From: Mycobacterium sp. NS-7484
Lineage (GTDB): Bacteria; Actinomycetota; Actinomycetes; Mycobacteriales; Mycobacteriaceae
Reading direction: 5' to 3'
Length of the DNA: 64,000 nucleotides
NCBI RefSeq assembly: GCF_001953975.1
Contig: NZ_MBEJ01000091.1
Coordinates: forward strand, 35,742-99,741
Below the pieces are notes generated by a model, which made no database searches, was not told the origin of the DNA, and worked only from the letters and a program-made list of their open reading frames with translations. Each line of letters opens with the position of its first letter. Position 1 is the first letter of the stretch. Shown here in pieces: positions 44,469-53,731 of this stretch. Made by a program: the position numbers and the translations under genes.

Positions 44469-45632
44469 ATGGATCTCTTCGAATATCAGGCGAAAGAGCT
44501 GTTCGCCAAGCACAACGTCCCCACAACCCCGGGCCGCGTGACCGACTCGGCCGAGGACGCCAAGGCGATCGCCACCGAAATCGGCAAGCCCGTGATGATC
44601 AAGGCACAGGTGAAGGTCGGCGGCCGCGGCAAGGCCGGCGGCGTGAAGTACGCAGCCACCCCCGAAGATGCGCTCACCCACGCGCAGAACATCCTCGGTC
44701 TCGACATCAAGGGCCACGTCGTCAAAAAGTTGCTGGTGGCCGAGGCGAGCGACATCGCCGAGGAGTACTACATCTCCTTCTTGCTCGATCGCGCCAACCG
44801 CACCTACCTCGCCATGTGCTCGGTCGAGGGCGGCATGGAGATCGAAGAGGTTGCCGCCACCAAGCCCGAGCGGCTGGCCAAGGTTCCCGTCGACGCCGTC
44901 AAGGGAGTCGATCTGGCCTTCGCGCGTGAGATCGCCGAGAAGGGCCACCTGCCCGCCGAGGTGCTCGACGCCGCCGCGGTGACGATCCAGAAGCTGTGGG
45001 AGGTGTTCGTCAAGGAGGACGCCACCCTGGTTGAGGTCAACCCGCTGGTGCGCACCCCCGACGATCAGATCCTGGCGCTGGACGGCAAGGTCACCCTCGA
45101 CGCCAACGCCGACTTCCGTCAGCCCGGCCACGCCGAGTTCGAGGACAAGGACGCCACGGATCCTCTGGAGCTCAAGGCCAAGGAGAACGACCTCAACTAC
45201 GTCAAGCTCGACGGCGCCGTCGGCATCATCGGAAACGGTGCGGGCCTGGTCATGTCGACGCTGGACGTCGTCGCCTACGCCGGTGAGAAGCACGGCGGCG
45301 TGAAGCCGGCCAACTTCCTCGACATCGGTGGTGGCGCCTCGGCCGAGGTGATGGCCAACGGTCTGGACGTCATCCTGAACGACAGCCAGGTCAAGAGCGT
45401 GTTCGTCAACGTGTTCGGCGGCATCACCGCGTGTGACGCGGTGGCCAACGGCATTGTGGGAGCGCTCAAGAAGCTCGGTGACGAGGCCAACAAGCCGCTC
45501 GTCGTGCGTCTCGACGGCAACAACGTCGAAGAGGGCCGCCGCATCCTGGCCGAGGCCAATCACCCGCTGGTGATCCAGGCCGAGACCATGGACGCCGGTG
45601 CCGACAAGGCCGCCGAGCTGGCGAATAAGTAA
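44469..45632 (+). CDS. sucC: succinate-CoA ligase (ADP-forming) subunit beta
   Basis: A 387-residue ATP-grasp subunit of succinyl-CoA synthetase in the TCA cycle. It starts [20 protein letters not shown], has [13 protein letters not shown] in the ATP-grasp domain and [16 protein letters not shown] near the C-terminus, where the power helix meets the CoA domain. The length matches the M. tuberculosis protein. sucD follows after 14 bp. A CRP-like site lies upstream. Confidence 0.97.
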   Translation: MDLFEYQAKELFAKHNVPTTPGRVTDSAEDAKAIATEIGKPVMIKAQVKVGGRGKAGGVKYAATPEDALTHAQNILGLDIKGHVVKKLLVAEASDIAEEYYISFLLDRANRTYLAMCSVEGGMEIEEVAATKPERLAKVPVDAVKGVDLAFAREIAEKGHLPAEVLDAAAVTIQKLWEVFVKEDATLVEVNPLVRTPDDQILALDGKVTLDANADFRQPGHAEFEDKDATDPLELKAKENDLNYVKLDGAVGIIGNGAGLVMSTLDVVAYAGEKHGGVKPANFLDIGGGASAEVMANGLDVILNDSQVKSVFVNVFGGITACDAVANGIVGALKKLGDEANKPLVVRLDGNNVEEGRRILAEANHPLVIQAETMDAGADKAAELANK

Positions 45633-45646
45633 GGGAGCCAACACCA

Positions 45647-46543
45647 ATGTCTATCTTTCTGAACAAGGACTCCAAGGTCATCGTCCAGGGCATCACCGGT
45701 GGCGAGGGCACCAAGCACACCGCGCTGATGCTCAAGGCCGGCACCCAGGTGGTCGGCGGCGTGAACGCCCGCAAGGCCGGCACCACCGTGAAGCACGTCG
45801 ACAAGGACGGCAACGACGTCGAGCTGCCCGTGTTCGGCTCGGTGGCCGAGGCCATGAAGGAGACCGGCGCCGACGTGTCGATCGCCTTTGTGCCGCCGGC
45901 CTTCTCGAAGGACGCGATCATCGAGGCCATCGACGCCGAGATCCCGCTGCTGGTGGTCATCACCGAGGGAATCCCGGTGCAGGACAGCGCTTATGCGTGG
46001 GCCTACAACGTCGACAAGGGTCAGAAGACCCGCATCATCGGGCCGAACTGCCCGGGCATCATCACCCCCGGCGAGTCGCTGGTCGGCATCACGCCCAACA
46101 ACATCACCGGCAAGGGCCCGATCGGTCTGGTGTCGAAGTCGGGCACGCTGACCTACCAGATGATGTACGAGCTGCGCGATCTCGGCTTCTCGACCGCCAT
46201 CGGCATCGGCGGCGACCCGGTCATCGGCACCACCCACATCGACGCCATCGAGGCGTTCGAGAAGGATCCCGAGACCAAGATCATCGTGATGATCGGTGAG
46301 ATCGGTGGCGACGCCGAAGAGCGTGCCGCCGACTACATCAAGGCCAACGTGACCAAGCCGGTCGTCGGCTATGTCGCGGGCTTCACCGCTCCGGAGGGCA
46401 AGACCATGGGCCACGCCGGCGCCATCGTGTCGGGCTCGTCGGGCACCGCCGCGGCCAAGAAGGAGGCCCTCGAGGCCGCCGGCGTGAAGGTCGGCAAGAC
46501 GCCGTCCGAGACCGCCAAGCTGGCTCGCGAGCTGCTCAGCTAG
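45647..46543 (+). CDS. sucD: succinate-CoA ligase subunit alpha
   Basis: A 298-residue CoA-binding subunit. [17 protein letters not shown] is the Rossmann CoA site and [14 protein letters not shown] holds the phosphorylated active-site His. With SucC it makes ATP from succinyl-CoA. GGGAGCCA precedes the ATG. A long hairpin follows the stop (46559-46608). Confidence 0.97.
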   Translation: MSIFLNKDSKVIVQGITGGEGTKHTALMLKAGTQVVGGVNARKAGTTVKHVDKDGNDVELPVFGSVAEAMKETGADVSIAFVPPAFSKDAIIEAIDAEIPLLVVITEGIPVQDSAYAWAYNVDKGQKTRIIGPNCPGIITPGESLVGITPNNITGKGPIGLVSKSGTLTYQMMYELRDLGFSTAIGIGGDPVIGTTHIDAIEAFEKDPETKIIVMIGEIGGDAEERAADYIKANVTKPVVGYVAGFTAPEGKTMGHAGAIVSGSSGTAAAKKEALEAAGVKVGKTPSETAKLARELLS

Positions 46544-46558
46544 TTCTTTCTGCGCGAG

Positions 46559-46608
46559 CAGACGCAGATGTCCCCGCACGCCCGGCGTGTCGGGGACATT
46601 TGCGTCTG
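46559..46608. terminator. long hairpin between sucD and the S9 peptidase gene
   Basis: CAGACGCAGATGTCCCCG with CACGC is matched by GCGTG and CGGGGACATTTGCGTCTG, giving a ~23-bp stem with one bulged T, one G-T pair and a 3-nt loop. It lies 16 bp after sucD and 9 bp before the stop of the convergent peptidase gene: a good bidirectional terminator. Confidence 0.8.
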
Positions 46609-46616
46609 TTCGGCAG

Positions 46617-48485
46617 TTAGAGGCGACCGCCCAGGTGCTGGGCGAGGAATCGTTCGACGGCGTGGTACATGTCGATCTGGTTGTCCGGGTTGAGAAATCC
46701 GTGACCTTCGTCGTCCTTGACCAGGTATTCGACCTCGACGCCGCGATTGCGTAGTGCCTCGACGAGGTTGTCGGATTCAGCCTGCACCACACGAGAATCG
46801 TTGGCGCCCTGGACAACCAGCAACGGGGTGCGGATCTGGTCGACCTTCGTGATGGGGGAGCGGGCCAACATGTCGGCTTCCTGCCCGGGATCGTTGTGAT
46901 TGCCGACGTAGAGATGCCAGTTGTTGGCCAGAAACGGCCGGGCTACCGTCGGCAGCGTGCGCATGAAATTGGGCAGGCTCGAGATGCCGACGTAGTCGAT
47001 GGCCGCGGCGAACACATCCGGGGTGAAGGTGACGCCGACGAGTGCGGCGTAGCCGCCGTAGGAGCCGCCGAAGATCGCCACCTTGTCGCGGTCGGCGTAG
47101 CCCTGTTTGACGGCCCAATCGACGGCGTCGATCAGGTCGTCGTGCATCTTGCCGGCGAACTCACCGATGGCGGCCTTGGTGAAGGCCTTGCCGTAGCCCG
47201 TCGAGCCGCGAAAGTTGACCTGTAGCACCGCATATCCGCGGTTGGCCAGCATCTGCACGTCAGGCTGGAAACCCCAGCAGTCCCGTGACCAGGGGCCGCC
47301 GTGCACCAGTAGCACCAGGGGCAGGTCGGTTGGTTCTACCCCGACGGGCAGGGTCAGGTACGCGTGCAGCGGCAGCCCGTCGCGTGCGGTGATGCTCACC
47401 GGCGTCATCGGTGCTAATGAATCTGAATTCAGATTCGGATATGGCCGGAACAGCAGCCGGCTCTCGCCGGTGACGTGGTCATAGAAGTAGGTGGCCCACG
47501 GATCGCGATCGTGGGTGAAGTTGACCACCCACCGCTGCCCGCTGTCGTCGGAGGAGACGCCGGCGAGGTCGCCGTCGGACAGTGCGGTCAGATTCTCCAG
47601 TACCGCAGCAAAATTCGGGTCGAGGGCATGGATCACCTGGCGTTCGCCGTAATAGCGGGCGCCGAGCAGTTCACCGGTCCGCTCGCTGAGGATCAACGGC
47701 GACGGCAGCACCATCTGGGCGGCCAGGTCGAATGTCGGGTGGCTGTCCACCTCGGTCTCCGTGCCGGTGGCCACATCGATGCGGACCAGGCGGGTGCGGT
47801 CGGTGCCGGTGTTGGCGCCCAGCCAGATGCCGGTGCCGTCGGGAGTGACGGTGATCGGTTGGATGCCTAGTGGATAGTCGCTGCCGTCGAACGTGGTGAT
47901 GGTCGGCAGCGAGTTGGTCGCCGGAACCCATTGCGACAGTTCGACATCGCCGTCAGCCGTCAGTGTCGAACTGAACAGCTCTCCGGTGCGGCTCGACAGC
48001 CAGCTGAACACGTTGCCTGGATTCTGTGCGAGCAGCCTGAGTTCACCGGTGGCGACGTCGAGTTCATAGGCGTCGAGCAGTTCCGGTGTGCGGTTGTTGA
48101 TCTGGACGATCGCTTTTCCCGGCCGGCCTTTCGGCAGTGCAAGGTCAACCCTGGCGCCTGGAAACGGCGTGAGATCGACCGCCGCGGCGCCGGGATCGTC
48201 CAAGTCGACGCGGTAGACGTGCCAGTTCTCGTCACCGCCGGTGTCCTGCAGATACAGCAGCCACCGCGGATCGTCCGTCCAGTGATAGATGTAGACGCTG
48301 CGGGTGTCGTCCGCGGTGACGCATCGTGGCGGAGTGTTGCCGTCGAGGTCTTCGACCCATACGTTGAGGCGGTTCTGCCACGGCGCCAGATAGGCGATCC
48401 GGGTTCCGTCCGGTGAGATTTTGGCGGCTGTGCGTTCGGGTGGGCTGAAGAAGTCCTCTACCGAAATGAGTTCGGGCAGTGCCAT
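46617..48485 (-). CDS. S9-family serine peptidase (prolyl oligopeptidase-like)
   Basis: A 622-residue protein: ~360 residues of beta-propeller, then an alpha/beta-hydrolase domain. [10 protein letters not shown] forms the oxyanion region, the nucleophile is in [14 protein letters not shown], then the Asp in GANDSRVV and the His in DDEGHGF. It looks cytosolic (no signal). ATG 48485 after ATAGGAGCAC is chosen. It is 7 bp downstream of a TetR regulator, likely in one operon controlled by the paired operators at 49130-49168. Confidence 0.93.
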   Translation of the reverse strand: MALPELISVEDFFSPPERTAAKISPDGTRIAYLAPWQNRLNVWVEDLDGNTPPRCVTADDTRSVYIYHWTDDPRWLLYLQDTGGDENWHVYRVDLDDPGAAAVDLTPFPGARVDLALPKGRPGKAIVQINNRTPELLDAYELDVATGELRLLAQNPGNVFSWLSSRTGELFSSTLTADGDVELSQWVPATNSLPTITTFDGSDYPLGIQPITVTPDGTGIWLGANTGTDRTRLVRIDVATGTETEVDSHPTFDLAAQMVLPSPLILSERTGELLGARYYGERQVIHALDPNFAAVLENLTALSDGDLAGVSSDDSGQRWVVNFTHDRDPWATYFYDHVTGESRLLFRPYPNLNSDSLAPMTPVSITARDGLPLHAYLTLPVGVEPTDLPLVLLVHGGPWSRDCWGFQPDVQMLANRGYAVLQVNFRGSTGYGKAFTKAAIGEFAGKMHDDLIDAVDWAVKQGYADRDKVAIFGGSYGGYAALVGVTFTPDVFAAAIDYVGISSLPNFMRTLPTVARPFLANNWHLYVGNHNDPGQEADMLARSPITKVDQIRTPLLVVQGANDSRVVQAESDNLVEALRNRGVEVEYLVKDDEGHGFLNPDNQIDMYHAVERFLAQHLGGRL

Positions 48486-48492
48486 TGTGCTC

Positions 48493-49110
48493 CTATCGGG
48501 GTGTGGCCGGGCCGCCGAGACGCCCGTTGGTGGCATCGCGGATGGCGCGGTCGATCAGGGCGAGTGCTTCTTCTTGCGTGACCGTCTTTCCCTCGACGAT
48601 CACCGCCACGCTGACGTCTTCGTCGACGACGCGGAAGGCGCCGGTGACGGCGGCCGCACACAGCCGGACCGTGAGGTCGTCTGTGGCGAGATGCAGCCGC
48701 TCGGCGATCACCGGGATGAAGCCCTGCTCCATCCGGTCGTGCACCATCAGATAGGCCGTGCGCAGTGCCGGCTCGGATCCCGTCATCGTGGCAATCCGCA
48801 TCGCGCTCACCTCGTCCTCGACGTCTTGCGGCGACAGCGGATGTGAAACGCCGTCGGCGGCAAGGTGTTCGGCCAATGACAGGTCATGTGGCCAGCGGTT
48901 CAGGATGTCGATGAACCGGTCGGCGGATTTGGCCAGCACCGGTTCCACGCAGGATTCCTTGGCGCGGAAGTAGCGCCAGATCGTGCGCGTCGAAAGGCCT
49001 GCCGCCGCGGCGATGTCGTCACCGCTGGTACCGGCGACGCCGCGTTCCCAGAACAGTCTGCAGGCCTGCCGCGATACCGCGAGCCGGGCTTGGTCCTGCC
49101 TCGCACCCAT
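48493..49110 (-). CDS. TetR-family regulator of the S9 peptidase operon
   Basis: A 205-residue repressor: N-terminal helix-turn-helix (SGDDIAAAAGLSTRTIWRYF, residues ~30-49) and a C-terminal ligand domain. ATG 49110 follows GGGAGG; a GTG three codons earlier is possible. Two near-identical 15-bp palindromes lie just upstream, fitting autoregulation. The stop is 7 bp from the peptidase start, so the regulator and target share a transcript. Confidence 0.9.
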   Translation of the reverse strand: MGARQDQARLAVSRQACRLFWERGVAGTSGDDIAAAAGLSTRTIWRYFRAKESCVEPVLAKSADRFIDILNRWPHDLSLAEHLAADGVSHPLSPQDVEDEVSAMRIATMTGSEPALRTAYLMVHDRMEQGFIPVIAERLHLATDDLTVRLCAAAVTGAFRVVDEDVSVAVIVEGKTVTQEEALALIDRAIRDATNGRLGGPATPR

Positions 49111-49129
49111 CGCTGCCACCTCCCGAAGT

Positions 49130-49168
49130 TGTCACTTAGTGACAGCTCCAAGGTGTCACTAAGTGACA
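49130..49168. promoter_or_regulatory. duplicated TetR operator
   Basis: Two palindromes, TGTCACTTAGTGACA (49130-49144) and TGTCACTAAGTGACA (49154-49168), differ only in the central base and its neighbour. Their centres are 24 bp apart, close to two DNA turns, and they start 20 bp upstream of the regulator ATG. This is a textbook layout for an autoregulated TetR protein. Confidence 0.85.
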
Positions 49169-49210
49169 GGTCCGTCAAGGATTGCTGGTCAAGCCCGCTT
49201 CCAGGTTGCC

Positions 49211-49263
49211 GTTTTCTGCACCAGGGCGGTGCTCGCTCGTCGAGAACGACCCAGGCGTGGAAA
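49211..49263. repeat. single copy of the dispersed palindromic repeat
   Basis: GTTTTCTGCACCAGGGCGG and the right arm CGACCCAGGCGTGGAAAC pair imperfectly around a GC-rich loop, and are followed by CGGCGAACAACGGCG. Arms resemble the units at 59591-59929 and 18448-18498. It lies 22 bp past the stop of the minus-strand TetR gene at 49286. Confidence 0.55.
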
Positions 49264-49285
49264 CCGGCGAACAACGGCGTGCGCG

Positions 49286-49909
49286 CTACTCCCGCCCGCC
49301 GGCGAGCAGACCCGCCGAGGCGAACTTCAACCCGCTGCGCAGCTCGTCGAGCTGGATCGGGTCGTCACTTTCGATGTAGCGGGTCGTGGTGGCCACCGCC
49401 ATGTTGAAGAACAGCCACGCCAATGCGCGCGGGCTCAGCTCGTTGCGGTACTGGTCGCGGTAATGCGCCATGTGCACCGTCGTCATCGCCAGCAGTGTCG
49501 CGTTCAGGCCCGAGGCGTTTTCCAGCGTGCGGGCATAGTCGGGCCGATCGGCGACGTAGCGGATCAACTTCCGGTTGGCGATCGTGAAATCGATCAGGAT
49601 GTCGATCGATGCCTGCATCGCCTCTTGGGGCTGTTCCAAGGTGATCGAGCGGAGCATGTCCTCGATCCGCGGCGCCTGTTCGGCAGCCAACTGCTCGATC
49701 GCCGCGTGGATGATTTCTTCCTTGTTGGCGAAGTACTGGTAGATGGATCCCTTGCTGACACCGGCTTGCCCAGCGATCGCGTTGGTGGTGATCTGCGCGG
49801 GGTCCGTTTTCTTCAGCAGCTTTCCGGTCGCGGCCACAATTTTCGCGACCATCTCACGAGAGCGCTCCTGCTTCGGGAGCCTGCGGGGCGGTGACATGCC
49901 GTTATCCAT
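49286..49909 (-). CDS. TetR-family regulator, divergent from MpaB-like gene
   Basis: A 207-residue repressor with N-terminal HTH (TTNAIAGQAGVSKGSIYQYF, residues ~42-61) and an alpha-helical ligand domain. ATG 49909 is used; ATG 49897 would give MSPPRR. It is divergent from the oxygenase MpaB-type gene with an 83-bp spacer, the usual arrangement for a TetR that controls its neighbour. No clear palindrome was found in the spacer. Confidence 0.9.
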   Translation of the reverse strand: MDNGMSPPRRLPKQERSREMVAKIVAATGKLLKKTDPAQITTNAIAGQAGVSKGSIYQYFANKEEIIHAAIEQLAAEQAPRIEDMLRSITLEQPQEAMQASIDILIDFTIANRKLIRYVADRPDYARTLENASGLNATLLAMTTVHMAHYRDQYRNELSPRALAWLFFNMAVATTTRYIESDDPIQLDELRSGLKFASAGLLAGGRE

Positions 49910-49992
49910 GCGTACCTCAGAACTAAAACGCGACTTGAATGCGACCTTCTGGTCAGATTACCGTCGCCTCACGCTCAAGGAGGTGCGCTGCC

Positions 49993-50934
49993 ATGACCGC
50001 CACATCGGACGTCTCAATTCCGACCGCCGAAGAACCCAAAGAATCGGCCGACATCGAACTGGTGCCACTTGACTCGCTCACCGGCGAGCACACCGGTAGG
50101 TGGACGTTCCTGATCGTCGACGGGGCGGCGTTCATGATGCAGGCGATGCACCCCGTCATCGCCGAGATCACCGGTCGCTATTCGGCTGCGTTCCACGGAG
50201 ATCCGGGCGGGCGGGCGATTCGCAGCGTCGACTCCGTACTGCGGTGGACCTACGGTGGCACCGAGGCCGTCGCCGAAGGGAACCGGGTGCGCGCACTGCA
50301 CCAACCGATCACGATGAAGAGCGCCGAGACCGGCAAGCAGATCAGTGCGCTCAATCCCGAGGCGTACCAATGGGTTATCGCCACCGGCTACATCGTCAAC
50401 GCCGAAGGCGGCGGCAAGCTGCTGATCGGACGCGACTTCACCGACGCGGAAAAGGACGAACTCCTGCGCGACAACCGCCGGCTGGCCCGTCTGCTGCACG
50501 TGCCGATGAACGGTTACCCGGCCACGCGCGCCGAGATGGCCGAGTACTACGAGGCGATGATCGACAAGCTGGAAGGCACGCCGCAGGCCTTGCAGTTGAT
50601 CAAGGACATGCAGACCGGCAACGTCGAGCTACCGCCGGCTGTGCCGAAACTGTTGCACCCATTGGTCCGCCGTGCCCTTCGGCCCGCACTGCGGTTCAAC
50701 TATCTGTCGGTGGTCGGGCTGCTCGATCCCCGGCTGCGGGCCAAGCTCGGTGTCACCTGGAGCGAGGACGAAGAGCGGCAACTCCAACGCATCTATGCCG
50801 TCATCCGTGCTGCCTATCGCATCCTCCCGGACCGGCTCACGTACTTTCCTCTGGCGTATCACGCGCGCAAACACCATGAGTGCCTGGAGAAGATGAAGCA
50901 GCGTCAGCAGAAGTCGTTCGCCTACAAGCTCTAG
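49993..50934 (+). CDS. oxygenase MpaB-family protein (DUF2236)
   Basis: A 313-residue heme-dependent latex-clearing/MpaB-like oxygenase family member. The family shows a conserved internal Arg/His-rich helix, seen here as ALHQPITMKSA and LPLAYHARKHHECLE-like pieces with FLIVDGAAFMMQAMHPVIAEI at the N-terminus. Mycobacteria carry many such genes next to TetR regulators. ATG 49993 has a strong AAGGAGGT site 8 nt upstream. The substrate is unknown. Confidence 0.88.
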   Translation: MTATSDVSIPTAEEPKESADIELVPLDSLTGEHTGRWTFLIVDGAAFMMQAMHPVIAEITGRYSAAFHGDPGGRAIRSVDSVLRWTYGGTEAVAEGNRVRALHQPITMKSAETGKQISALNPEAYQWVIATGYIVNAEGGGKLLIGRDFTDAEKDELLRDNRRLARLLHVPMNGYPATRAEMAEYYEAMIDKLEGTPQALQLIKDMQTGNVELPPAVPKLLHPLVRRALRPALRFNYLSVVGLLDPRLRAKLGVTWSEDEERQLQRIYAVIRAAYRILPDRLTYFPLAYHARKHHECLEKMKQRQQKSFAYKL

Positions 50935-51049
50935 AAGGCCTGGTCACAGGTTTGCCGTAACTCCGCTGGCAGGCGTGGGGTGCACCGATTTCACTCTCTA
51001 AAACCCAATCGGTTAGCCTCACGAATTAACAGCTGTCAAGGAGATTGTC

Positions 51050-52576
51050 ATGGTCGATCCGCGCACCCCTGTCATCGTCGGCGTCGGACAGTTCACCGAA
51101 CGCATCGACCTCGACGGCTATCGCGGAATGTCCTCGGTCGAGTTGGCCACCGAGGCGGCCAGGGCAGCATTGCGCGATACCGGTGCTGATACCACCGCCG
51201 TCGCGCAGGCCATCGACACCGTGGCAGGCACGCGGCAGTTCGAGATCTCCGGCCCGCAGACGTCCACGCTAGGGATTTCCAACAACTACCCGCGTTCCGT
51301 CGCGCACAACGTCGGCGCCGAGCCGGCCCGTGCCATCCTCGAAGTGATCGGCGGTCAGAGCCCCCAGCACCTCGTCACGGAGTTCGCCGGAGCGATCGCT
51401 GCCGGCGCAAACGACGTGGTGCTGCTGTTCGGCTCGGAGAACACGTCGACGCTGCGGTACTTCTCCAAGCGGGACGACAAACCGGATCACTCCGAGACCA
51501 TCGAGGGTCAGCTCGAAGACCGCGGCTACGGCTACGACGGCATTTTCGACGAGTACACGATCAAGCACGGGCTGATCGGTGCCCCGGTGCAGTACGGGCT
51601 GTTGGAGAATGCGCGCCGGGCCCGGCTGGGCCTGTCGGTGGCGGACTACCGCCAGGCGATGGCCGAGCTGTTCGCGCCGTTCTCCAAAGTGGCTGCGAAG
51701 AACCCATATTCGTCGGCGCCGGTGGAGCGCTCCGCCGAAGAGATCGCCACCGTCACCGAGAGCAACCGGATGATCTGTGACCCGTATCCGCGCATGATGG
51801 TGGCGCGCGATCAGGTCAACCAGGGTGCGGCGGTACTGCTGATGTCGGTGGAGTCCGCGCGGAAACTCGGTGTTCCCGAGGAGAAGTGGGTGTACCTGCG
51901 CGGGCATGCCGACATGAAGGAAATCAAGCTGCTCGAGCGCGCCGAGTTGGGGTACACCGCGACTGCGGCGATCGCCGTCAAGGAGGCTCTGCGCGTCGCC
52001 GGCATCACGCTCGACGACATCGCGGCATTCGATCTCTACAGCTGCTTCCCGTTCCCGGTGTTCAACTTCTGTGACGGCACGGGCTTGGCCGCCGATGACG
52101 AGCGCGGGCTGACGCTGACCGGCGGCCTGCCCTTCTTCGGTGGCCCGGGCAACAACTACTCGATGCACGGCATCGCCGAAGCCGTCAACGAAATGCGGGA
52201 CAAGCCTGGACAATTCGCGCTCATCGGCGCCAACGGCGGCATTGCCAGCAAGTACTCGGTGGGCATCTACTCCACTGCGCCCGCCGATTGGCTGGCTGAC
52301 AACAGTGCGGCCCTGCAGGACGAATTCAATACGCAGCAGCGGGTGGCGATCACCGAAAAGGCCGACGGGCCAGGCAGAATCGAGACCTACACGGTGCGTT
52401 ACGACTGGACGCCACGCACCGGCATCATCATCGGCCGCTTGGACGCCGACGGCAGCCGATTCCTGGCCACCACGACCGACGAAGCCTTGCTGGAACTGCT
52501 CACCGAGGGTGAGCCGTTGGCCGCAAAGATCGTCGTGACGTCGGACGACAAGCGAAACACCGCGACACTGGCATAG
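51050..52576 (+). CDS. thiolase-fold acetyl-CoA acetyltransferase (SCP-x/C-terminal OB type)
   Basis: A 508-residue thiolase-like protein: VIVGVGQFTERIDLDGYRG at the start, a thiolase core with YSCFPFPVFNF (nucleophilic Cys region) and GLPFFGGPGNNYSMHGIAEA (catalytic His), then an extra ~90-residue C-terminal domain with TVRYDWTPRTGIIIGRL. These long thiolases act in lipid or sterol side-chain degradation, but specificity is unproven. The ATG follows AAGGAGAT. A strong hairpin lies downstream. Confidence 0.88.
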   Translation: MVDPRTPVIVGVGQFTERIDLDGYRGMSSVELATEAARAALRDTGADTTAVAQAIDTVAGTRQFEISGPQTSTLGISNNYPRSVAHNVGAEPARAILEVIGGQSPQHLVTEFAGAIAAGANDVVLLFGSENTSTLRYFSKRDDKPDHSETIEGQLEDRGYGYDGIFDEYTIKHGLIGAPVQYGLLENARRARLGLSVADYRQAMAELFAPFSKVAAKNPYSSAPVERSAEEIATVTESNRMICDPYPRMMVARDQVNQGAAVLLMSVESARKLGVPEEKWVYLRGHADMKEIKLLERAELGYTATAAIAVKEALRVAGITLDDIAAFDLYSCFPFPVFNFCDGTGLAADDERGLTLTGGLPFFGGPGNNYSMHGIAEAVNEMRDKPGQFALIGANGGIASKYSVGIYSTAPADWLADNSAALQDEFNTQQRVAITEKADGPGRIETYTVRYDWTPRTGIIIGRLDADGSRFLATTTDEALLELLTEGEPLAAKIVVTSDDKRNTATLA

Positions 52577-52679
52577 CCGTCGGGGAGCGGTACTAGGGCT
52601 GGAAACCTGATATCACAGGCGATATCGGATTTCGAGGTGACATGTCGCCCGGAGGAACCGACACGCCGACTGACCACAA

Positions 52680-52729
52680 GATCAACGCCATGGTCGTTCC
52701 CCTCGAACTTTACGACCATGGCGTTGATC
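52680..52729. terminator. 18-bp perfect stem-loop between convergent genes
   Basis: GATCAACGCCATGGTCGT (52680-52697) and ACGACCATGGCGTTGATC (52712-52729) are perfect complements around a 14-nt loop, placed between the thiolase stop and the convergent LLM oxidoreductase stop. It fits a bidirectional terminator. Confidence 0.8.
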
Positions 52730-52753
52730 TCGGCGATCAGGCCAGCGGCAGAA

Positions 52754-53602
52754 CTAGACCAGCGAGGCCAACTTGCCCGCCAGCCGCTCCACGTACGCGG
52801 CCACCTCGGCCTCGGACTTGTCGGGCAGGCCGAACAGCACCTCGGTGACGCCCAGTTCACGCCAGTGCGCGAGCTTCTCGGCATCCGGCTTGAAATCGAG
52901 CGCCACGATCTGGGGTGCCCCGGAGCGCCCGGCCGCGGCCCAGGTGTCCTGCAGCAGCTTGACGGGCTCGTCGATGTTGAAGTCGCGTGGTGTGGTGATC
53001 CAGCCATCGGCCGACTTCGAGATCCACTTGAAGTTCTTCTCGGTCCCGGCCGCGCCGACCAACACCGGGATGTGGGACTGCACGGGCTTGGGCCAGGCCC
53101 ACGATGGCCCGAAGTTCACGAATTCGCCTTCGTAGGAGGCTTCTTCCTCAGTCCACAGTGCGCGCATGGCTTCGAGGTACTCGCGCAGCATGGTGCGACG
53201 GCGACCCGGGGGGACGTTGTGGTCGGCGAGTTCGTCGGTGTTCCAGCCGAATCCGACGCCCAACGACACCCGCCCGCCGGACAGATGGTCAAGGGTGGCG
53301 ATGGATTTGGCCAGGGTGATCGGGTCGTGTTCGACGGGCAGCGCGACAGCCGTCGACAACCGCACCCGCGAGGTCACCGCGCACGCCGTGCCCAGCGAGA
53401 CCCACGGATCAAGCGTGCGCATGTAGCGGTCATCGGGCAGCGACTCGTCACCGGTGGTGGGGTGAGCGGCCTCGCGCTTGATCGGGATATGTGTGTGCTC
53501 GGGCACGTAGAACGTGGTGAAGCCGTGATCGTCGGCGAGTTTGGCGGCCTTGGCCGGGGCGATGCCGCGGTCACTGGTGAAGAGAACGAGCCCATAGTCC
53601 AT
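52754..53602 (-). CDS. LLM-class F420-dependent oxidoreductase, KstR-site gene
   Basis: A 282-residue luciferase-like TIM-barrel oxidoreductase at the Rv0953c position. GRVSLGVGFGWNTDELADH and IPVLVGAAGTEKNFKWIS are characteristic of the family. ATG 53602 (MDYGLVLFTSDRG) is used; the frame extends upstream to 53638 with no ribosome site. A KstR-like operator begins 10 bp upstream, so the transcript may be nearly leaderless. It is divergent from sfnG. The substrate is unknown; sterol-related oxidation is inferred from the operator. Confidence 0.88.
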   Translation of the reverse strand: MDYGLVLFTSDRGIAPAKAAKLADDHGFTTFYVPEHTHIPIKREAAHPTTGDESLPDDRYMRTLDPWVSLGTACAVTSRVRLSTAVALPVEHDPITLAKSIATLDHLSGGRVSLGVGFGWNTDELADHNVPPGRRRTMLREYLEAMRALWTEEEASYEGEFVNFGPSWAWPKPVQSHIPVLVGAAGTEKNFKWISKSADGWITTPRDFNIDEPVKLLQDTWAAAGRSGAPQIVALDFKPDAEKLAHWRELGVTEVLFGLPDKSEAEVAAYVERLAGKLASLV

Positions 53603-53611
53603 GCCCAGAAT

Positions 53612-53625
53612 TAGAACGTGTTTCA
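53612..53625. promoter_or_regulatory. KstR-like operator (TnnAACnnGTTnnA)
   Basis: TAGAACGTGTTTCA fits TnnAACnnGTTnnA at every fixed base. It begins 10 bp upstream of the LLM oxidoreductase ATG, the same geometry as the site at 19395. The divergent sfnG gene starts 107 bp away. Confidence 0.75.
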
Positions 53626-53731
53626 GTCCCAGTAGCAAGACGGTCCGTCTCGTAAGGCCGGCCGACGGGAGACAACTTCACCGCGAGTGATACCCGCGAC
53701 GTGCGCCGATGCGTTTGCTGGGATCACCGGC

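Noticed and set aside
44454..46816. Long open frames antisense to sucC and sucD
   Set aside because: They mirror well-conserved TCA genes, with no domain motifs and repetitive Asp/Val/Leu/His content typical of antisense frames.
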